This document shows positions 10,590 to 23,165 of a DNA stretch of 64,000 nucleotides, piece after piece; positions within the stretch are counted from its first letter, which is position 1; each line of letters starts with the position of its first letter. The notes beneath the pieces were generated by a model, which did no database searches, was not told the DNA's origin, and was given only the letters and a program-made list of their open reading frames with translations. Origin of the DNA: Plasmopara viticola (Eukaryota > Oomycota > Peronosporomycetes > Peronosporales > Peronosporaceae); assembly GCA_001695595.3 (NCBI GenBank), contig MBPM02000026.1, positions 744,001 through 808,000 of the forward strand. Direction: 5' to 3'. The translations under genes were made by a program, and so were the position numbers.

Positions 10590-13500
10590 CCTAGTACATC
10601 GATCGCTTCATCATACATGGCTTTAAATCAAACCTTAAGCCTACCGCGAATCGACTCGAAGAGAATACTGTCTATACGAACAATCACACTCCGGGTTCTG
10701 TATCGTTTGCCGTTGGCTTAAATGAGGAGGTGCGCGGTTTTTTAAATGGCGATTTTAACATGCTACTTACGGATATGTTTAAACACATTGGCGATGAATC
10801 TGTGAAGATCGAACAGTACTATGTTGATAAGTACAATTCCCTTTGACTAAGAATCATCAATACTTACAGTCCGACAAGTATGCGAATTCCTGGCGTCAAT
10901 CTGGCTAAGAAAAACCAGATTTCGAGAGTAGAGAGTGAATCAAAGGATACAAAAATCATTTACTTCCCCTTTTATAGTAGTCTTGGCTTAAGTACGCAAA
11001 AATTAGATCTAAACAGCAGTTCAATTAGAACTAAAATTTGCCTTCAGTTTCGGTCGAATACATTTCTGATTACATCAGAGGTTCTCACAACATTAAATCT
11101 GTCATCAAAAACTTCAGCTACATGTGCATCGCTACATCAAATTTGAGAATGATCGATATTAGCAACAACTTCTTAGCTGGTGTCACCTACGATGCGAATC
11201 TTTTGACATATTCGAGTGGATGCAAATGCAACGACAATGTCAGATGTGCTTACAATCTTGGTAAGGTCTATTCCCGTACGCGTATATTTCATCACTTGGT
11301 GTGCAATGTCAGACATTAATCCCATACAACTCAGCTATTGACATCAACCAACATGGTATAAGCATTGCATCTGATGACTACAGACGAGTGAAGTTCGTGT
11401 GGGGTGCAATTTATCAAGAAATTACATGTCTAGTACAGCAATCTTGATGCAATTTCATTCATCAAAGCTATTAAAGCGCAACGCAAACTATTCATGCATA
11501 AATGGAGTATCGCTGCCTAAATTTCTAGAAAAGGTTATGTATCAGACCTTCTTCAGCAATCTCCGATATTCGAATAAGATACCTCCTAACGTACTTCTAT
11601 TTTCAGCTACTGTCGGTATGACATTGAATTATTGAATATTGTGTTGCATAAGCAAATTTATCTGTGTGGCTTGAGGTACTGTCAGCTGACCTTTGATACC
11701 ACTTCAGCTGATCGTATATACAAAAAGATTGGACACGACGCTGCCAAATATCGGTCAGCCGTACTAAGTGCAATACCGCTCGTAGACCATGTCGCTGATA
11801 CTGTGATAAATAGCATTAATAGAAGGAAAAAGCCATCCACGCTAAGAGGGCATCTACGGTACGAGGAGGCCAGCATTGCTGGAGGTCCGTCTGTTATCTT
11901 CAAGCACTATGATAAGCACAATATATCAGTGGTAAGTTTTGTCAGAAATAAATTGGGTTCGATGCTGATTTTTTCTATCCATAAAGGCTTGATACTGAGA
12001 TGCTATACAGACAATTGACTACAATTGAGGCTTATGACGGCGTTGTCGAGGATATTGTTGCTGATAAGATTTATCGGATTTCTTGAATGTGATAATTTTA
12101 CTTCAAAACGTCTTTAAGACTTTCTTAGTGAGTGGTCCCAATTTTCCAAAGCCGACTAATCGATCAGCTATCAAGGATGTCAATGGTCATCACATATACG
12201 AATACAACGAGACATGTATGCAAAGCCGAGCAAAATCAGCTCGTAAGCCGACAGATGGCTTCGTAAGGTTAAATGCTTCTCACATGCACACCTTTGCTTA
12301 AGTGGTATATCGTCCACGGATTGAAGATCTCTAAGACTTTCTGCTTTACCAAGGCCAGCCCTCTATAGAGCTTTGACTTTCTTATGTTGGCGGTATCAAA
12401 CGCTTGACGAGAGATTGATGCTACTATCTCCGAGGCAATGATTGCTGATACAAAAAGACTTGCAGCCTACAGTGCTATCGATCGATCTGGAATGAGTATG
12501 AGCAAGCACAAACAGGTCAAGTATGAGTCAAGAGACAAAGCTATTCAAAACAAGATCAAACAAGTTGTGTTCCACGGGTCGGAGGAGCTCTATGCTTTTT
12601 GTGAAATCTCGATGTAAAAGCGTCGTCTCATTTATACGAAATCGATTTAAATCAAGCCTTCTATCAGCTTGCTATCGACCTCTATTTCGATCAATCAGCA
12701 TTCAATACATTAGAAGATGATCACAGGCAGTAAGTACATCGCGTTTAGCTGCGAACATCCATTCGAAAAATACCGAATCTACACTGCGAGTAATTCTCCC
12801 AAGCTTACACACTAATATTTTCAAGCTCATTTCTGAACTATGCAACGAAGAGGTGAGGTGATGCGATGTGTCATTATCCTCTAAGTACTTATCTTATGCC
12901 TACCGGATGTGGAGCACAAGGTCAAAGTCAGTGATAAGGGTATACAGCAACGACGTGGTCGAAATGTTGCTGTACTTAATTAAGATTGCGTCGAGATTGT
13001 TGTACAAAACCGTATCACACTTCGGTAATAAACAAAAAATTAAGACTACTGAAGGCAAATTGATCATATCCCTAACTAAAATAGTGCTCAACCACTACTA
13101 TGATAAGCGTCAGATAATGCCTGCCGGTTTTCTGAAGGTTCCACTCAGCGTGTAAGGGTGATTATCGAGCTGATGCTTATTTTACCCTCTAAATACAGAA
13201 TCTTGTAATGAAAGATCTACTAAAAAACTCTTCTATGCTTTAAAGTCGGCTGAATTGGCCCTTTAGCTCGGTAGCAGAAGTCAAAGAAGCTGGACCCTAT
13301 TATTCTTACTAAACGTTTTAAGGAGTTGTATGCTAATTAGACCGTTGTTTGGTGATATCACGATACGTAATTGACTTCAAAGTATCTTCCCACAACCCTA
13401 ATTCGTGGCGTATGGGTTTTGATTTTAAAAAGACCAACTTGATTGCATTTAACATCAAATCGAAAATGGGGTGCTCGGCCTTCTTAATTCAAGAGTACGG

Positions 13501-14190
13501 TAAAGCTATGGTAGCAAGGCTCAAAGAATTTGTCCCCCTTTACACAGTTGATATATCTGACAAGCGACACCAGAAGTGAGTCTGCAAATTCACAGGCCCA
13601 AGAACCTTTTCAGACAAATAATCAAGTACAACGACAACGAGCCCGATGATCACGATACTATGGAATAAATTGGACAAACCAACAGGACCTTAATGGCGAC
13701 ACAAAGCTAATTGTCCCCCGAAAGAACAACATAATTCATTTATTTACAGCTGATCATAACCAAGATGGAGCAGAAAGAGCCAAGAATGAGTTCGATGCCG
13801 AAGCAGATGTGCTAAATCGATTTAAAAAGCAGACATCTGATAAAGAAGCAGATCGATGGAGCAAAGCTGTCTATACGATCGTTGGTTCTGATGGATACGA
13901 GTTCAAGTCTGTTTGAAAAAATGGCCACACCCTCTGCAAGGCTTCAACTTTTTCCAATGGATTTAACAGAGGGTACAGATGCTCCTATTATTAAAGGCGA
14001 TATTTGTGAGGCGAAATTTTTTTGATCACAACGATGCGCTCTAGAAAGTGCAAATACCTGGTGGGAAGTTTTGGCGATGAATCTGCCTTCTGGGGCCCAC
14101 AAGATAATCTGCGGTACGTCAGCACATACGGGATGTCAACGCTCGAAACGAAATTGGAGCTCGAGTAAAAAAAGACGTTGCTTCACCCTG
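10590..14190 (+). pseudogene. Chain of unidentified coding relics, possibly from one foreign element
   Basis: Successive plus-strand segments keep protein-like composition but are cut by stops and frameshifts: about 10,596-10,845 (about 80 codons, containing HTPGSVSFAVGLNEEVRGF), 11,038-11,320, 11,270-11,445, 11,632-11,930, 12,083-12,300, 12,400-12,600, 12,610-12,720, 13,000-13,580, 13,690-13,915 and 14,030-14,165. The piece near 12,630 (HLYEIDLNQAFYQLAID) has the look of a polymerase strand-helix with a catalytic-type Asp, but this is only a resemblance. All pieces lie on one strand in a gene-poor, AT-rich block, which suggests one decayed multi-gene element. Candidates are a Maverick/Polinton, an endogenous virus or a linear plasmid; none is shown. 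Confidence 0.35.
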
Positions 14191-14899
14191 CAAAAAAAAA
14201 AGAGACACATAAAGACATCCTTCGTACACATTTAGCTCGAAAATATTGTTTGATCTATTTCTGCATAAAGCTTATCACTATCTGCATTGCAATAAGATAG
14301 TAATGTTCCTAAGCTGTAAAAAACGACGATAGCTTTTTAAAATCGACGTAAGCTTTGGATTATTTGGGAGGTGAATCAAATCAAAAATAATTAATTAAAT
14401 TCTGCTGCAGTCGCAAATTCCCGCAAAATAGTAGTAAGTTATAAGTAGTGCCATGATTAAATAGCATTTTCGGAACATCATTCCATTACATAAAGAATCT
14501 TTGTCTAAATTTTTGAATGAGGAAAAGTGCATCTGTCCTTCGTGCTTCTCTTTTTGTCATAACTCAGTTATGTGAGCTACTCTTGAAAGTATCATAAACC
14601 AAGATTTTTTATGCTCCTTATATTATAGACACTATGTCTTTACTCAAGTACTTCCTTTTAAAGCAAAGAAGACAGTTGGTCACCTAGACAGCAAAAATGA
14701 CAGGAGCCTTTTGAAATAGATAGCGCCGCGTTCGACAAGCTAAAGCCGAGTTAGGGATGTAAAAAGTTGCTTTGCGGGCTAATGATGTCACAAGTGGAAT
14801 TACTTCAGTCCCTAAAAAAATCTACCTAATCAGCTCAGGCAGTCTCATTCAAGTCTGCTGAGTCTCAAAAGGATAGTCTATGGATGCTCTTAAATAAAC
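14191..14899. other. No gene seen
   Basis: Stop-rich in all frames. A short A run follows the last relic at about 14,195. Nothing else is recognisable. Confidence 0.5.
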
Positions 14900-17400
14900 T
14901 TTGAGGTCTTAAGTCCAGATGTTTGGCCTGTGACGCTCGATGCTGAGATAATGTTGGACCAAGGATGGCGGACAGCTGTATTTATATGCGTCTTGATGCC
15001 TTATATAGAAACGTTCACATTTGTTCCAAACTTGTTCCGAATATCTCATTTTGGAATTGATGGTACGCCACAAACAGCTGGAGCTAAAACTAATACGAAG
15101 ATTACTTTGAGAATACTTTAGATCAAGTGGAGGCGCGATCATGGGTTATATGTTTGTTTAGCACCAAACTCAATTGGGTAGCGCTTCGAATAAAGCCAAT
15201 TAAGCGTAAACTTAATAAAAAATATTTGGTCAGGGAGTGAATTGATTGCAGCCGAAACACGTAGGATGAGTAAGTCTGATCAATCAAATTACTGCGTGAT
15301 GAAAGAGGAAAGGATAAAAAGATTCATATAGTATGATGGCAACGTAATCAATAAGAGCGATTATTAAAAGCTTGAAAGGGGTACCTCGTAATCACGCTTC
15401 ATTAACGCGAAAAAGAATTTGTCGATCTACGTGATTATGGTGCTGAATATCCTCTGTCCCGGATGCTGCTCAAATAATCAAGAGCGGCTTTACGATCGCT
15501 GCTACTGGAGAAGACTATCTAAATAAAATGGCTATCTCTACCGCCTTCACCGCTGGTATAATTCTGTTGCGGCATCAGATGCAAGTGATGGCTTTTCTAA
15601 AAAAAAAAAATCCATTGAATGAGTCATCTTCGTCGTGGCCGTCTACTAATTCTCCATCTCTTACCACTTACAGTGCCAATCAATTTGGTTGCGGTGCGCT
15701 CGTACCTTGCTCTGGTACAGCTGGTGCGCTTATGGGAATGTAAAACTATATGCTCTCGATTTAGCTTGCCAATTTGCGTCCTACTTCGAAGGAGCTTGAT
15801 CTTATGGCTTACTCTCATTTTTGCCTTCGTTTCCGCGATAATCAAAGTACTGCAGCTATGATAGTGACAGTTCTAGTAAAATGGCGCTATCGAGTACTAT
15901 ACTTCCAAGCGGATATACTCATTTAGTGATTATTGCTTTAATGGTCAGCCCAGATCCTATGTAAAATGCAATTTTTCGGTTGGTCACTTCGCCGTTTCTT
16001 GGAGTGCTGTTGTCAATGCGCATGAGTCTACAATTGATGGCATCCTTTGAGGAAGCAGTAATTGCTCATTGATGTGACAACGTTTCGTCTAAGCGTTTCA
16101 TTTGCTCATTTCGAGAATCATCAGGCTTGTAACGGGCCTAGAGCCGTCACTGTCTTGCACGCTGCTCGAAGGAAGCAAATTCAACTCTGCTCATTATCGG
16201 CAGAAGGCGGAGACCTCTCGAAAAATTGGCTCGTGATTGGATGGATATGGGCTACGTCCCAAATATCAGCCAATCAGAGAGAGGCATCTTGACGCGCGTC
16301 ACATATCCTGCCTACACATGCAATATGGAGAGTGTGCGGGGACAATCCGCTACAAGGCTATTATCTCGAAGCCGGTACAAAATGTCCGCTACAGTTTCAT
16401 TGCGTAGGAAACATATAAATCGTGAAGCACTTAGAAATCTAGTTGAAACCTATTTTATTGAGTAGCCCAGCAAAAATGACTTTATTTTGACCAGGTGCTC
16501 TAGGTTTGAGTCTGTAATTGATGCACTTCGTGCTTAATTCGATTGTTTATTCAGAAAACAAGCTCTGAGCTAGGCTGTCTATCCTCGGTGGGCGAAGCTT
16601 TTTATTTTGTCTTTGGAAAAATGGAATGGACGAATTCGCGACCGCACAGCGTCTGTGGGCTTTATAAAAGCGGATGTACGCTTGGTTGTGGCTCTATTAT
16701 GTCCATGTAGATCTTAAATTCTGTATGTGCTCGAATGAGGTCGCGTCCCCAGCTGCCTAAAAAAAAGGATCCTAAATTGCTCAATACGGTAGTTGCAAGT
16801 ACTGCCAGCGCTTTTTTTATCGAATACAGTAGATGTACACGTCCCTGTGTCCCTGTACATTATTTTGGAATTTATTAGTCGAGCGGTTATCCAAAGAGTC
16901 CAAAAGATGTGAATTTAGATTATCATGTGGGCATCGTCGAAATAACACCTGGTGGAGAAGAAGGTTCCAGGATTGTTCTCGCTGGCAGAGGCTAAACTTG
17001 CCACTACTGGCTTGTCCGACGGTAAGACATGTCTATTGGCGCGACATCATCAGGTGTGGTGAAAAACAATTTGATGTATTGGTGCCTGCTTGCCAAATAT
17101 TTCCCGTAGCCGTGTAAAGGAGGCTTACGAAGCTAGTACAAAAACCTGAGTGGGGATCGAAATTTCGACGCTTCAGCAAAGGCGTCCTTCAATCTATAGC
17201 TGCCAAGATTTAATTAGACACGCACCGCTCAAAAGCAACACTTTGTGCAGCAAATGCAAAATCCTGCGAGATATCTCTTCGGCAGACATACCTTTTCCAC
17301 TTACAAGCTAATGTGTGATGATATTTGAAAGCGTGAAGATGAGTTCGAAGCATTCTGAGAGGTTGGTGATCACCAACTGAAGTTAAAACTAGATAATTGG
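14900..17400 (+). pseudogene. Further unidentified coding relics
   Basis: Plus-strand protein-like pieces at about 14,924-15,120 (63 codons open, ending GTPQTAGAKTNTKITLRIL), 15,480-15,740 (includes KSGFTIAATGEDYLNKMAI), 16,226-16,465, 16,915-17,000 (includes DYHVGIVEITPGGEEGSRI) and 17,170-17,355. A run of ten A at about 15,601-15,610 may be a frame-breaking slip. Their orientation and decay level match the 10.6-14.2 kb block, so they may be the same element. No family is recognised. Confidence 0.3.
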
Positions 17401-17940
17401 TCGAAGAAGCGCGGCAGCTTCGTTTAAGGTCTGCTTTTTGCGTAAATTGTCTTCAATCTACTTAATCGTGCGACGAATGAAGCGCATAATTTGCTTTGCT
17501 AACATCCTGATTTGATTCGTTTGTTTGTTATAAAAAAACGACGATGCAAAATCTCTTAAATTAACCAGCGAGAGATAAAAAGAGACCAAGACGGCATCAA
17601 AGCTCTCAGAGCTCATAGTACGCTAGCAATTGTCAAAGACGCTCTTGTTTCTGCTATTGCTTCTCCTCCTCATTCGACTTTACGCTAATGTTTAGCTGGT
17701 GGTTCTCACTAGCTCTTAAAAGCTGCAAAAGCAAATGCAAGGGGAAAAATCTAGGGAACAAAGCGAGTACGTTGGTAACACAGAATCGATCAACCAATAA
17801 AAGTAGAAAAGAGTAGGAGATGTGGGACAATTGGTTTAGGCTACACAGCTCCTTCCTATCGTTTTCTTGAAATGGCAAAGGTACAATCTACTACCGAGTA
17901 CTGCAGAGACACTCAAGCTATATTTCAGGTAGAAGACGAG
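17401..17940. other. No gene seen
   Basis: No ORF or repeat that I can support; a 74-codon minus ORF at 17,878-17,654 looks like chance. Confidence 0.4.
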
Positions 17941-17953
17941 GCACTGCATCAAA

Positions 17954-18321
17954 ATGAAGGATCATTTAAGAAGTCACAAAGATTTCGATCAATCAAATAA
18001 ACTCGTGCCAAGATGTATTGGTCTATCCCCGATTGTGAAGAAAGTTTTGCGAGATTCCTATGAGTATGTATTATTGAAGGGATTGAAGCTGCTTCCATTG
18101 ATTTAAACACTAAATTGACGTATCGCAAGAACCCCAAGTGTCGGCAAAAGGTGAATAAGGTCATTTGGGACGGTGGCTCCGGGGGACTACTCGATGAAGC
18201 CGTAATTGGATACTGTAGGTGCAAGGAATACCTGCAGGTGCTTGGTAGTACCAAAAAGGAAGTCTTTTCCGAGCTTGTGGAGAATCGAAAGCAAAATTAC
18301 GGATTCATAGACCTCTATTGA
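17954..18321 (+). pseudogene. Short coding relic, unidentified
   Basis: An ATG at 17,954 opens a frame (MKDHLRSHKDFDQSNKLVPR ...) that stops at about 18,102. A second frame from about 18,100 to 18,318 continues with a lysine/cysteine-rich stretch including KNPKCRQKVNKVIWDGGSGG. The two pieces could be one gene with a one-base shift. I do not recognise it. Confidence 0.25.
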
Positions 18322-18379
18322 AATTTTAAAAGATGAGCTCTTTCTGTTAAAAAATGTATTTTCCAGATTAGAGCTCATG

Positions 18380-20230
18380 TGACATGGCCGTTGTCACCAG
18401 CAAATGTGCCGGGGACGGCTACCTCGCCAAATTCATAGGAATAGGCGATTGCAAGGATTCGGACAAGAAGCGGGGTCGAGGTGTTCGTTGATATTAAGAG
18501 TAAAGAGACCTTGCTGACTGAAAATTTTCCAGGATGTGTAAAATGCTATAAGGAATAAAGAAGAAGAATGGCCTCTGAGATTGTTGCAGTGGATGGCTAC
18601 GAGCCAAAATTTTAGCTGGAGCAAGATAAGAGTCCGAAGGAGCTCTCCAATAAATAGCACTTCTCGATTCGCTTTAGATAATTTACACTCCTCCTTCTTT
18701 ACCGCCTGCTTGGCCTACTTCGCCCCGATCGCTGCCCAATCCTCGGTCAGCAACGGATCTTCAAAGAAGCTTCCTTCGTGACTGAACTACACAGAAGTAT
18801 TCCTATGACACTGGCGACAGTATTCCAGACCATTAGCGGCTTACGATACGACTTAAAGGTGGGGAGGAAGCAGCCTTTTGCGTTGAGCGTCACAGCAGAA
18901 ACTCCTTACAGATCGACCGAAACCTCTTCTAATTACATACGACCATCCATTATTTTCTTTTTGAAATGTCTCAAAATTCCTGGGGCGCAGACGTCGGCGC
19001 CGGCGAGACACGTAGGCTTTTTTTAATTTTCGACCGGTCTTTAAGCTCAGATGCTTGAGTGCGATAAAAAAACATTATTGCCGACGATTTGTCCAGCAAT
19101 CACAACTGCTTTTGCAGCGGTTGGCCTCAACAGCGTATAAGATACGTCGATATTGACGTGCAACTGTACTTGGAGTCCGATCTGGGTGATATTTGTGGCC
19201 TTTAATCTCGAACATCACACGCCGTTTGGGGTTAAGCAACTGTACGTATTTTGCCAGCACTGAAGCTTGCTTTCCAGAGTTATAGACGCGGCATTAGATT
19301 GTAGGAACAAACTTTGCGGATAGATCTCGTGTGAAAAGAATGCGGTAAGGTCTACAGTGAGTCCCTGCGCAGAACAGTAGAGGTGCCCGCTTCGGAACAA
19401 ATGCTGATTGACGCAAACATCAAGCACGAGAAAGAGATAAAGATTATTTATTATCGATTGCGACACCACATACTAAGTAAAGTTCACTGGCAATATTTTT
19501 TAATAGTCGAGTTTAGCTAAAAAATCTTACAATAATTGCTATTACTTCGTCATTGCTATAAAATGACGCTTCAAGCTTAAAACTTTAAAACTTCGACAAG
19601 CCATCAATAATGCCGCAAGAAGTCACTTGAACCTCGCACATACCGGTGATTGACTTACTTATATGCACCACACGACTGCAATGTTCTATTCGCATAGCAA
19701 CGCTTTAAGTATCAGTGCTTCGGATGCAATCTTTAATCTTTCCGCCAGCATCGGATGAGAATCTTTGAGAGCAGCACGCGCGAAGACTGAGCTCAAGCCA
19801 GCTAATTCTAGTGCAGGTAAAAGACCATACAAGGCGGTATTATATCGTGTAATAAGCAATCAAGCTCATAGTATTTTTAAAACCCCGCGCGCGCCGTTTG
19901 CAGAAAGCTTGACATCATCTCCAGGTTCAATTCATGTCGTACCATCAATTATGATTCTGCGCCATATGGTCCAGTACCATATTCGATACTCAAAAGGTTT
20001 AGCTCCCACTTTAATTACGATCTGATCTCATCGCAAGCAAGCCAATAGAGAGTTGACGATATAATACTAATAAGCAATTAAGCCCTCTCGGAATTTTTGT
20101 TCACAATGTATGGCACGCTTCTAAGATCTTTTGTGCTGTTTATCGCGCTATACGCTATATGAACCTAACACGCTTTGCTATAGCAAAAACGTAGCATACG
20201 CATAAATCATTTGTTTTTTTCTGGTGCAGC
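18380..20230. other. No convincing gene
   Basis: A 35-codon open stretch at 18,384-18,490 (MAVVTSKCAGDGYLAKFIG ...) is protein-like but isolated. ORFs at 18,581-19,026 and 19,469-19,075 show no domain and are likely chance. No repeat copy is seen. Confidence 0.35.
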
Positions 20231-20806
20231 AATGACAGTCAGCAATAGCCCCTCCGCAAAAAGACACGATAATTTGCCTCCATCCTCATTGTCGTCACCA
20301 GAGAAAACCATCAACGTCTTTCTTTCTAGTGGCCTCTGCTTCGTGTCGTACGTCGCCCTGTTTACAAGTTTGTGAGGATGGCAGCATTAACGTCAGTGAA
20401 AGCGCTCGGATATTTAATCTTCACTTTATCTCGGGACGTGTTCACATCATCAACGTTAATGATTTTTTGGTTGAATGATCAGTTGACGGACTGCGTCGTT
20501 TATTTAACATCGTCTACATTTTCTTCCAATGTAAAAATAGAGTACTATTATACACCGCGATGTTGGAATATACCATAATTACATTGTTGCAAAAGTGTAC
20601 TTGTTGGAGCTCGTGGTGTCTTCCAGTTTAGTACATTAATGCTGCAAAAGGAACACCGGTATGGCTGTTTGGATGAGGAGTATCGACGATTTACTTCGAA
20701 AGGGCGAGCCGTTTCAAATGGTGCTGGTGCAAGATGATTTGAGTTTCATTTCGTTCGATTCTTTCGTCACGAAAAAGAAAAGGCGAGATAGCAATGATGC
20801 ACTATA
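20231..20806 (+). pseudogene. Coding relic, unidentified
   Basis: Three consecutive plus-strand pieces read well: an ATG frame at 20,231-20,373, a stretch at about 20,370-20,475 (EDGSINVSESARIFNLHFI ...), and an ATG frame at 20,660-20,806 (MAVWMRSIDDLLRKGEPFQM ... ending in a KKKRR basic run). Each is ended by a stop or frameshift. They could be exons of a small gene, but I see no clean splice sites joining them. Function unknown. Confidence 0.25.
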
Positions 20807-21690
20807 GTTCAAAGTAATTATCTTGCTGCTGTGCTACCCAAAACACGTACACAATTGTGACGTACAGCTTGCGGCGTGATCCCGTCGTGTATCAACACTA
20901 TGGCGAGAACTTCCGTGTCATGCAATCATCATATCGTGATTGAACTGATCTGGCACCCTCCTGATGTTTACGCGACACGTGTTTGACGCAAAGAACCGAC
21001 TCTTATATTAATAAACAGCACTCGAAACACAACCGTTTTTTGCGCCTTATAATCGACAGGTAAGGGGATTTACGGACAACCTTCAGCATGTGATACTTTG
21101 TCTCACTGCATCTGATAAATGCGTTTATATTTGAAAATGTATAGCCAAAATTTCACAATGACACAACGTATCCAAGTCAAGTGTCTCTGCTTTGCTTCGT
21201 CTCCAGGCGTGCAGTGATTTCAAATCGCGCGGAAAACCTGGTCGAGCACTTGTGATTACTATTGGCGCACTAGCGACAGCCGCAACGACAAATTGAAAAA
21301 ATTTGATAAAACGCGTTCCGCGAATCTGCCAAATTGCTCTGACCCGCGGACTTAACATAAATTTTAGCAAGAACAGTTTTTTTTATTTCGCCGCTTGCTG
21401 CGTGCAATTTTTCGTTCTAACACAATTCGAGTCTTGAAATTTATGAGTTGGCTACGTCACACTAATACTTCACTAACTCTGACATTTATGTTGCTTGTTA
21501 ATGGGTGCACTGCACAACATGCAACACCGAGGACCAGTCTTTCACGAGCACGCGCAATCATATAAGCTCAATAAACACGGGTGCAAGCACTCACTGCCTT
21601 GATGTTCCAAAAACCGATCCCTCTGCCAATTTTCAAGATCGTCCGTTTGATCTATCAAGAGTGATGATCACAGCCGGTTTCTCCTGCATA
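20807..21690. other. Intergenic, nothing recognised
   Basis: The 81-codon minus ORF at 21,370-21,125 and the plus ORF at 21,505-21,750 show no domain. The right end is the promoter region of the next kinase gene. Confidence 0.4.
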
Positions 21691-21694
21691 CAGA

Positions 21695-21708
21695 TCATTT
21701 ACAATTTT
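21695..21708 (+). promoter_or_regulatory. Oomycete initiator-like element, kinase gene 1
   Basis: TCATTTACAATTTT closely fits the oomycete initiator core TCATTYYNCAWTT. It lies 26 bases before the ATG at 21,734 and overlaps an upstream in-frame ATG at 21,707, which supports 21,734 as the real start. Confidence 0.45.
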
Positions 21709-21733
21709 GCTCGATCTTACACCAGTCGGCTCT

Positions 21734-22870
21734 ATGGCAGCCAAGCTTGACGACTACGTGATCCAGCGGCGGCTAGCCCCCGCTCTGTTTGGAGATGTGT
21801 TGCTTTGCCAGCACAGGCCAACGGGCGATCTCGTGGCCGTGAAGCGAGTTCTACAAAGCGCCGCTAACGCGCAGCTCACGCTGGCCAGCAATAAGAAGGT
21901 GCGCGAGAACGTGGCCCTTGAGCGTGCGCTATACCATCAGCTCAACCGCGTGGGCGGTCACCGCAACCTACTCAAGTTACGCGACGAGATCGAATTTGAC
22001 GGGTATCTGTACCTCATCTCGGACTATTGTGCGTGCGGTGAATTGTACGAGCTCGTAAGCTCTGCTGAAGACGGCAAGTTACCGCAATTTGTTATAACCA
22101 AGTACATGCGCCAGATCGCCAGTGGCGTCCAGTTCTTACACGCCAACGGTTTTGCGCACCGCGACTTGTCACTCGAAAACGTGCTCGTGTCGGATGATGA
22201 CGAGTGCCACGTTTGCGACTTCGGTTTAGCCGCCTCTACGATGAAGCCCAGCCACGAGACTGTGGGTAAACTCTTTTACATGGCCCCCGAAGTGTTGGCG
22301 GGCGTGCAATATGACGCCACAAAGGCCGACGTGTGGTCGCTTGGTGTCATGCTTTTTATTATGCTCATCGGTGCGCCGCCAGTCGAGACGGCTTCGTCAT
22401 CGGACGCTAGATTTAGACTCATTACGAATAAAGGCATCCGAAAGCTTATCGACCGGTGGGGGCTCACAGACGTTCTACCTTTGGCTGCTATTGACCTCAT
22501 TGCTAACATGCTCGAAGTCGACCCAGAGCAACGCATGTCAATGACCGCCGTAGTAGCCCACCCATTTTTATCGCGCTGTAGCGCAATCGCGTCCCCACAG
22601 CCCATTGTCACTCCTACATTGCTGACGCGCGCTGCTTCACACACCAAGCAGACTTCACAGCCAACAACTTCAAACCCTTTCGTGCCATCTACGTCCATGC
22701 TTTTGACACGCCCCGAGCCTGACGGCACTCGACGCGGCGGCTATCGCCTGTTGTTTCACAAAATTCACCGCTTCTTTTCGCGATGCCACAATAAACGCGT
22801 TATGGCCGTGAATTGCAGCTCAAGAATGTCCAAACGAGCGCATATGAAGCGCCTTTTAAATGCTACCTGA
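21734..22870 (+). CDS. Serine/threonine protein kinase with HRDLSLEN loop
   Basis: A single exon of 378 residues. The kinase domain fills about residues 6-275. It has the VAIK-type lysine (VAVKRV), a catalytic loop HRDLSLEN, CDFGLA, YMAPEV and DVWSLGVMLF, so it is a CAMK-like fold and all core Asp residues are present. Two features are odd: the glycine loop reads LAPALFGDV, with only the last glycine, and the catalytic-loop lysine of HRDLKPEN is serine. The C-terminal 100 residues are Ser/Thr-rich and then basic. I chose 21,734 over the in-frame ATG at 21,707 because the initiator-like element overlaps the latter. Close relatives in this window are at 25,099 and 55,384. Substrate and role unknown. 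Confidence 0.9.
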   Translation: MAAKLDDYVIQRRLAPALFGDVLLCQHRPTGDLVAVKRVLQSAANAQLTLASNKKVRENVALERALYHQLNRVGGHRNLLKLRDEIEFDGYLYLISDYCACGELYELVSSAEDGKLPQFVITKYMRQIASGVQFLHANGFAHRDLSLENVLVSDDDECHVCDFGLAASTMKPSHETVGKLFYMAPEVLAGVQYDATKADVWSLGVMLFIMLIGAPPVETASSSDARFRLITNKGIRKLIDRWGLTDVLPLAAIDLIANMLEVDPEQRMSMTAVVAHPFLSRCSAIASPQPIVTPTLLTRAASHTKQTSQPTTSNPFVPSTSMLLTRPEPDGTRRGGYRLLFHKIHRFFSRCHNKRVMAVNCSSRMSKRAHMKRLLNAT

Positions 22871-23165
22871 AGGTGGCTAGGCCACCGAAATCGGGCTAGC
22901 CGGCTTCGTGGCCGCTATTTATCGGCCACAACATTCCGAAGCGTTTAAAAGCCGCAGGAGGCCGAACGTGTATTTATTGGGACCGCGTGAACCCCTTGAT
23001 GTTGTAAGAAGAAATTTTTATGTAAAAATAGATATAGAAAATTCAAATATTTTTACCTTTTTGAATTGACTGTATACGCACGCGCCACCTTGGTGGATAT
23101 TAATTAGTGATACGGCAACTTGTACTTTATACTTGGTAGAATACTTCGTGAAATGATACGACTTT
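22871..23165. other. Intergenic between convergent genes
   Basis: Contains the 3' ends of the kinase and the membrane-protein gene. A GC-rich inverted pattern around 22,870-22,920 (GGTGGCTAGGCCACC ... GGCTAGCCGG) could form a small hairpin. Nothing else is seen. Confidence 0.4.

Noticed and set aside
22276..22728. 150-codon minus-strand ORF
   Set aside because: Antisense shadow of the kinase at 21,734-22,870.
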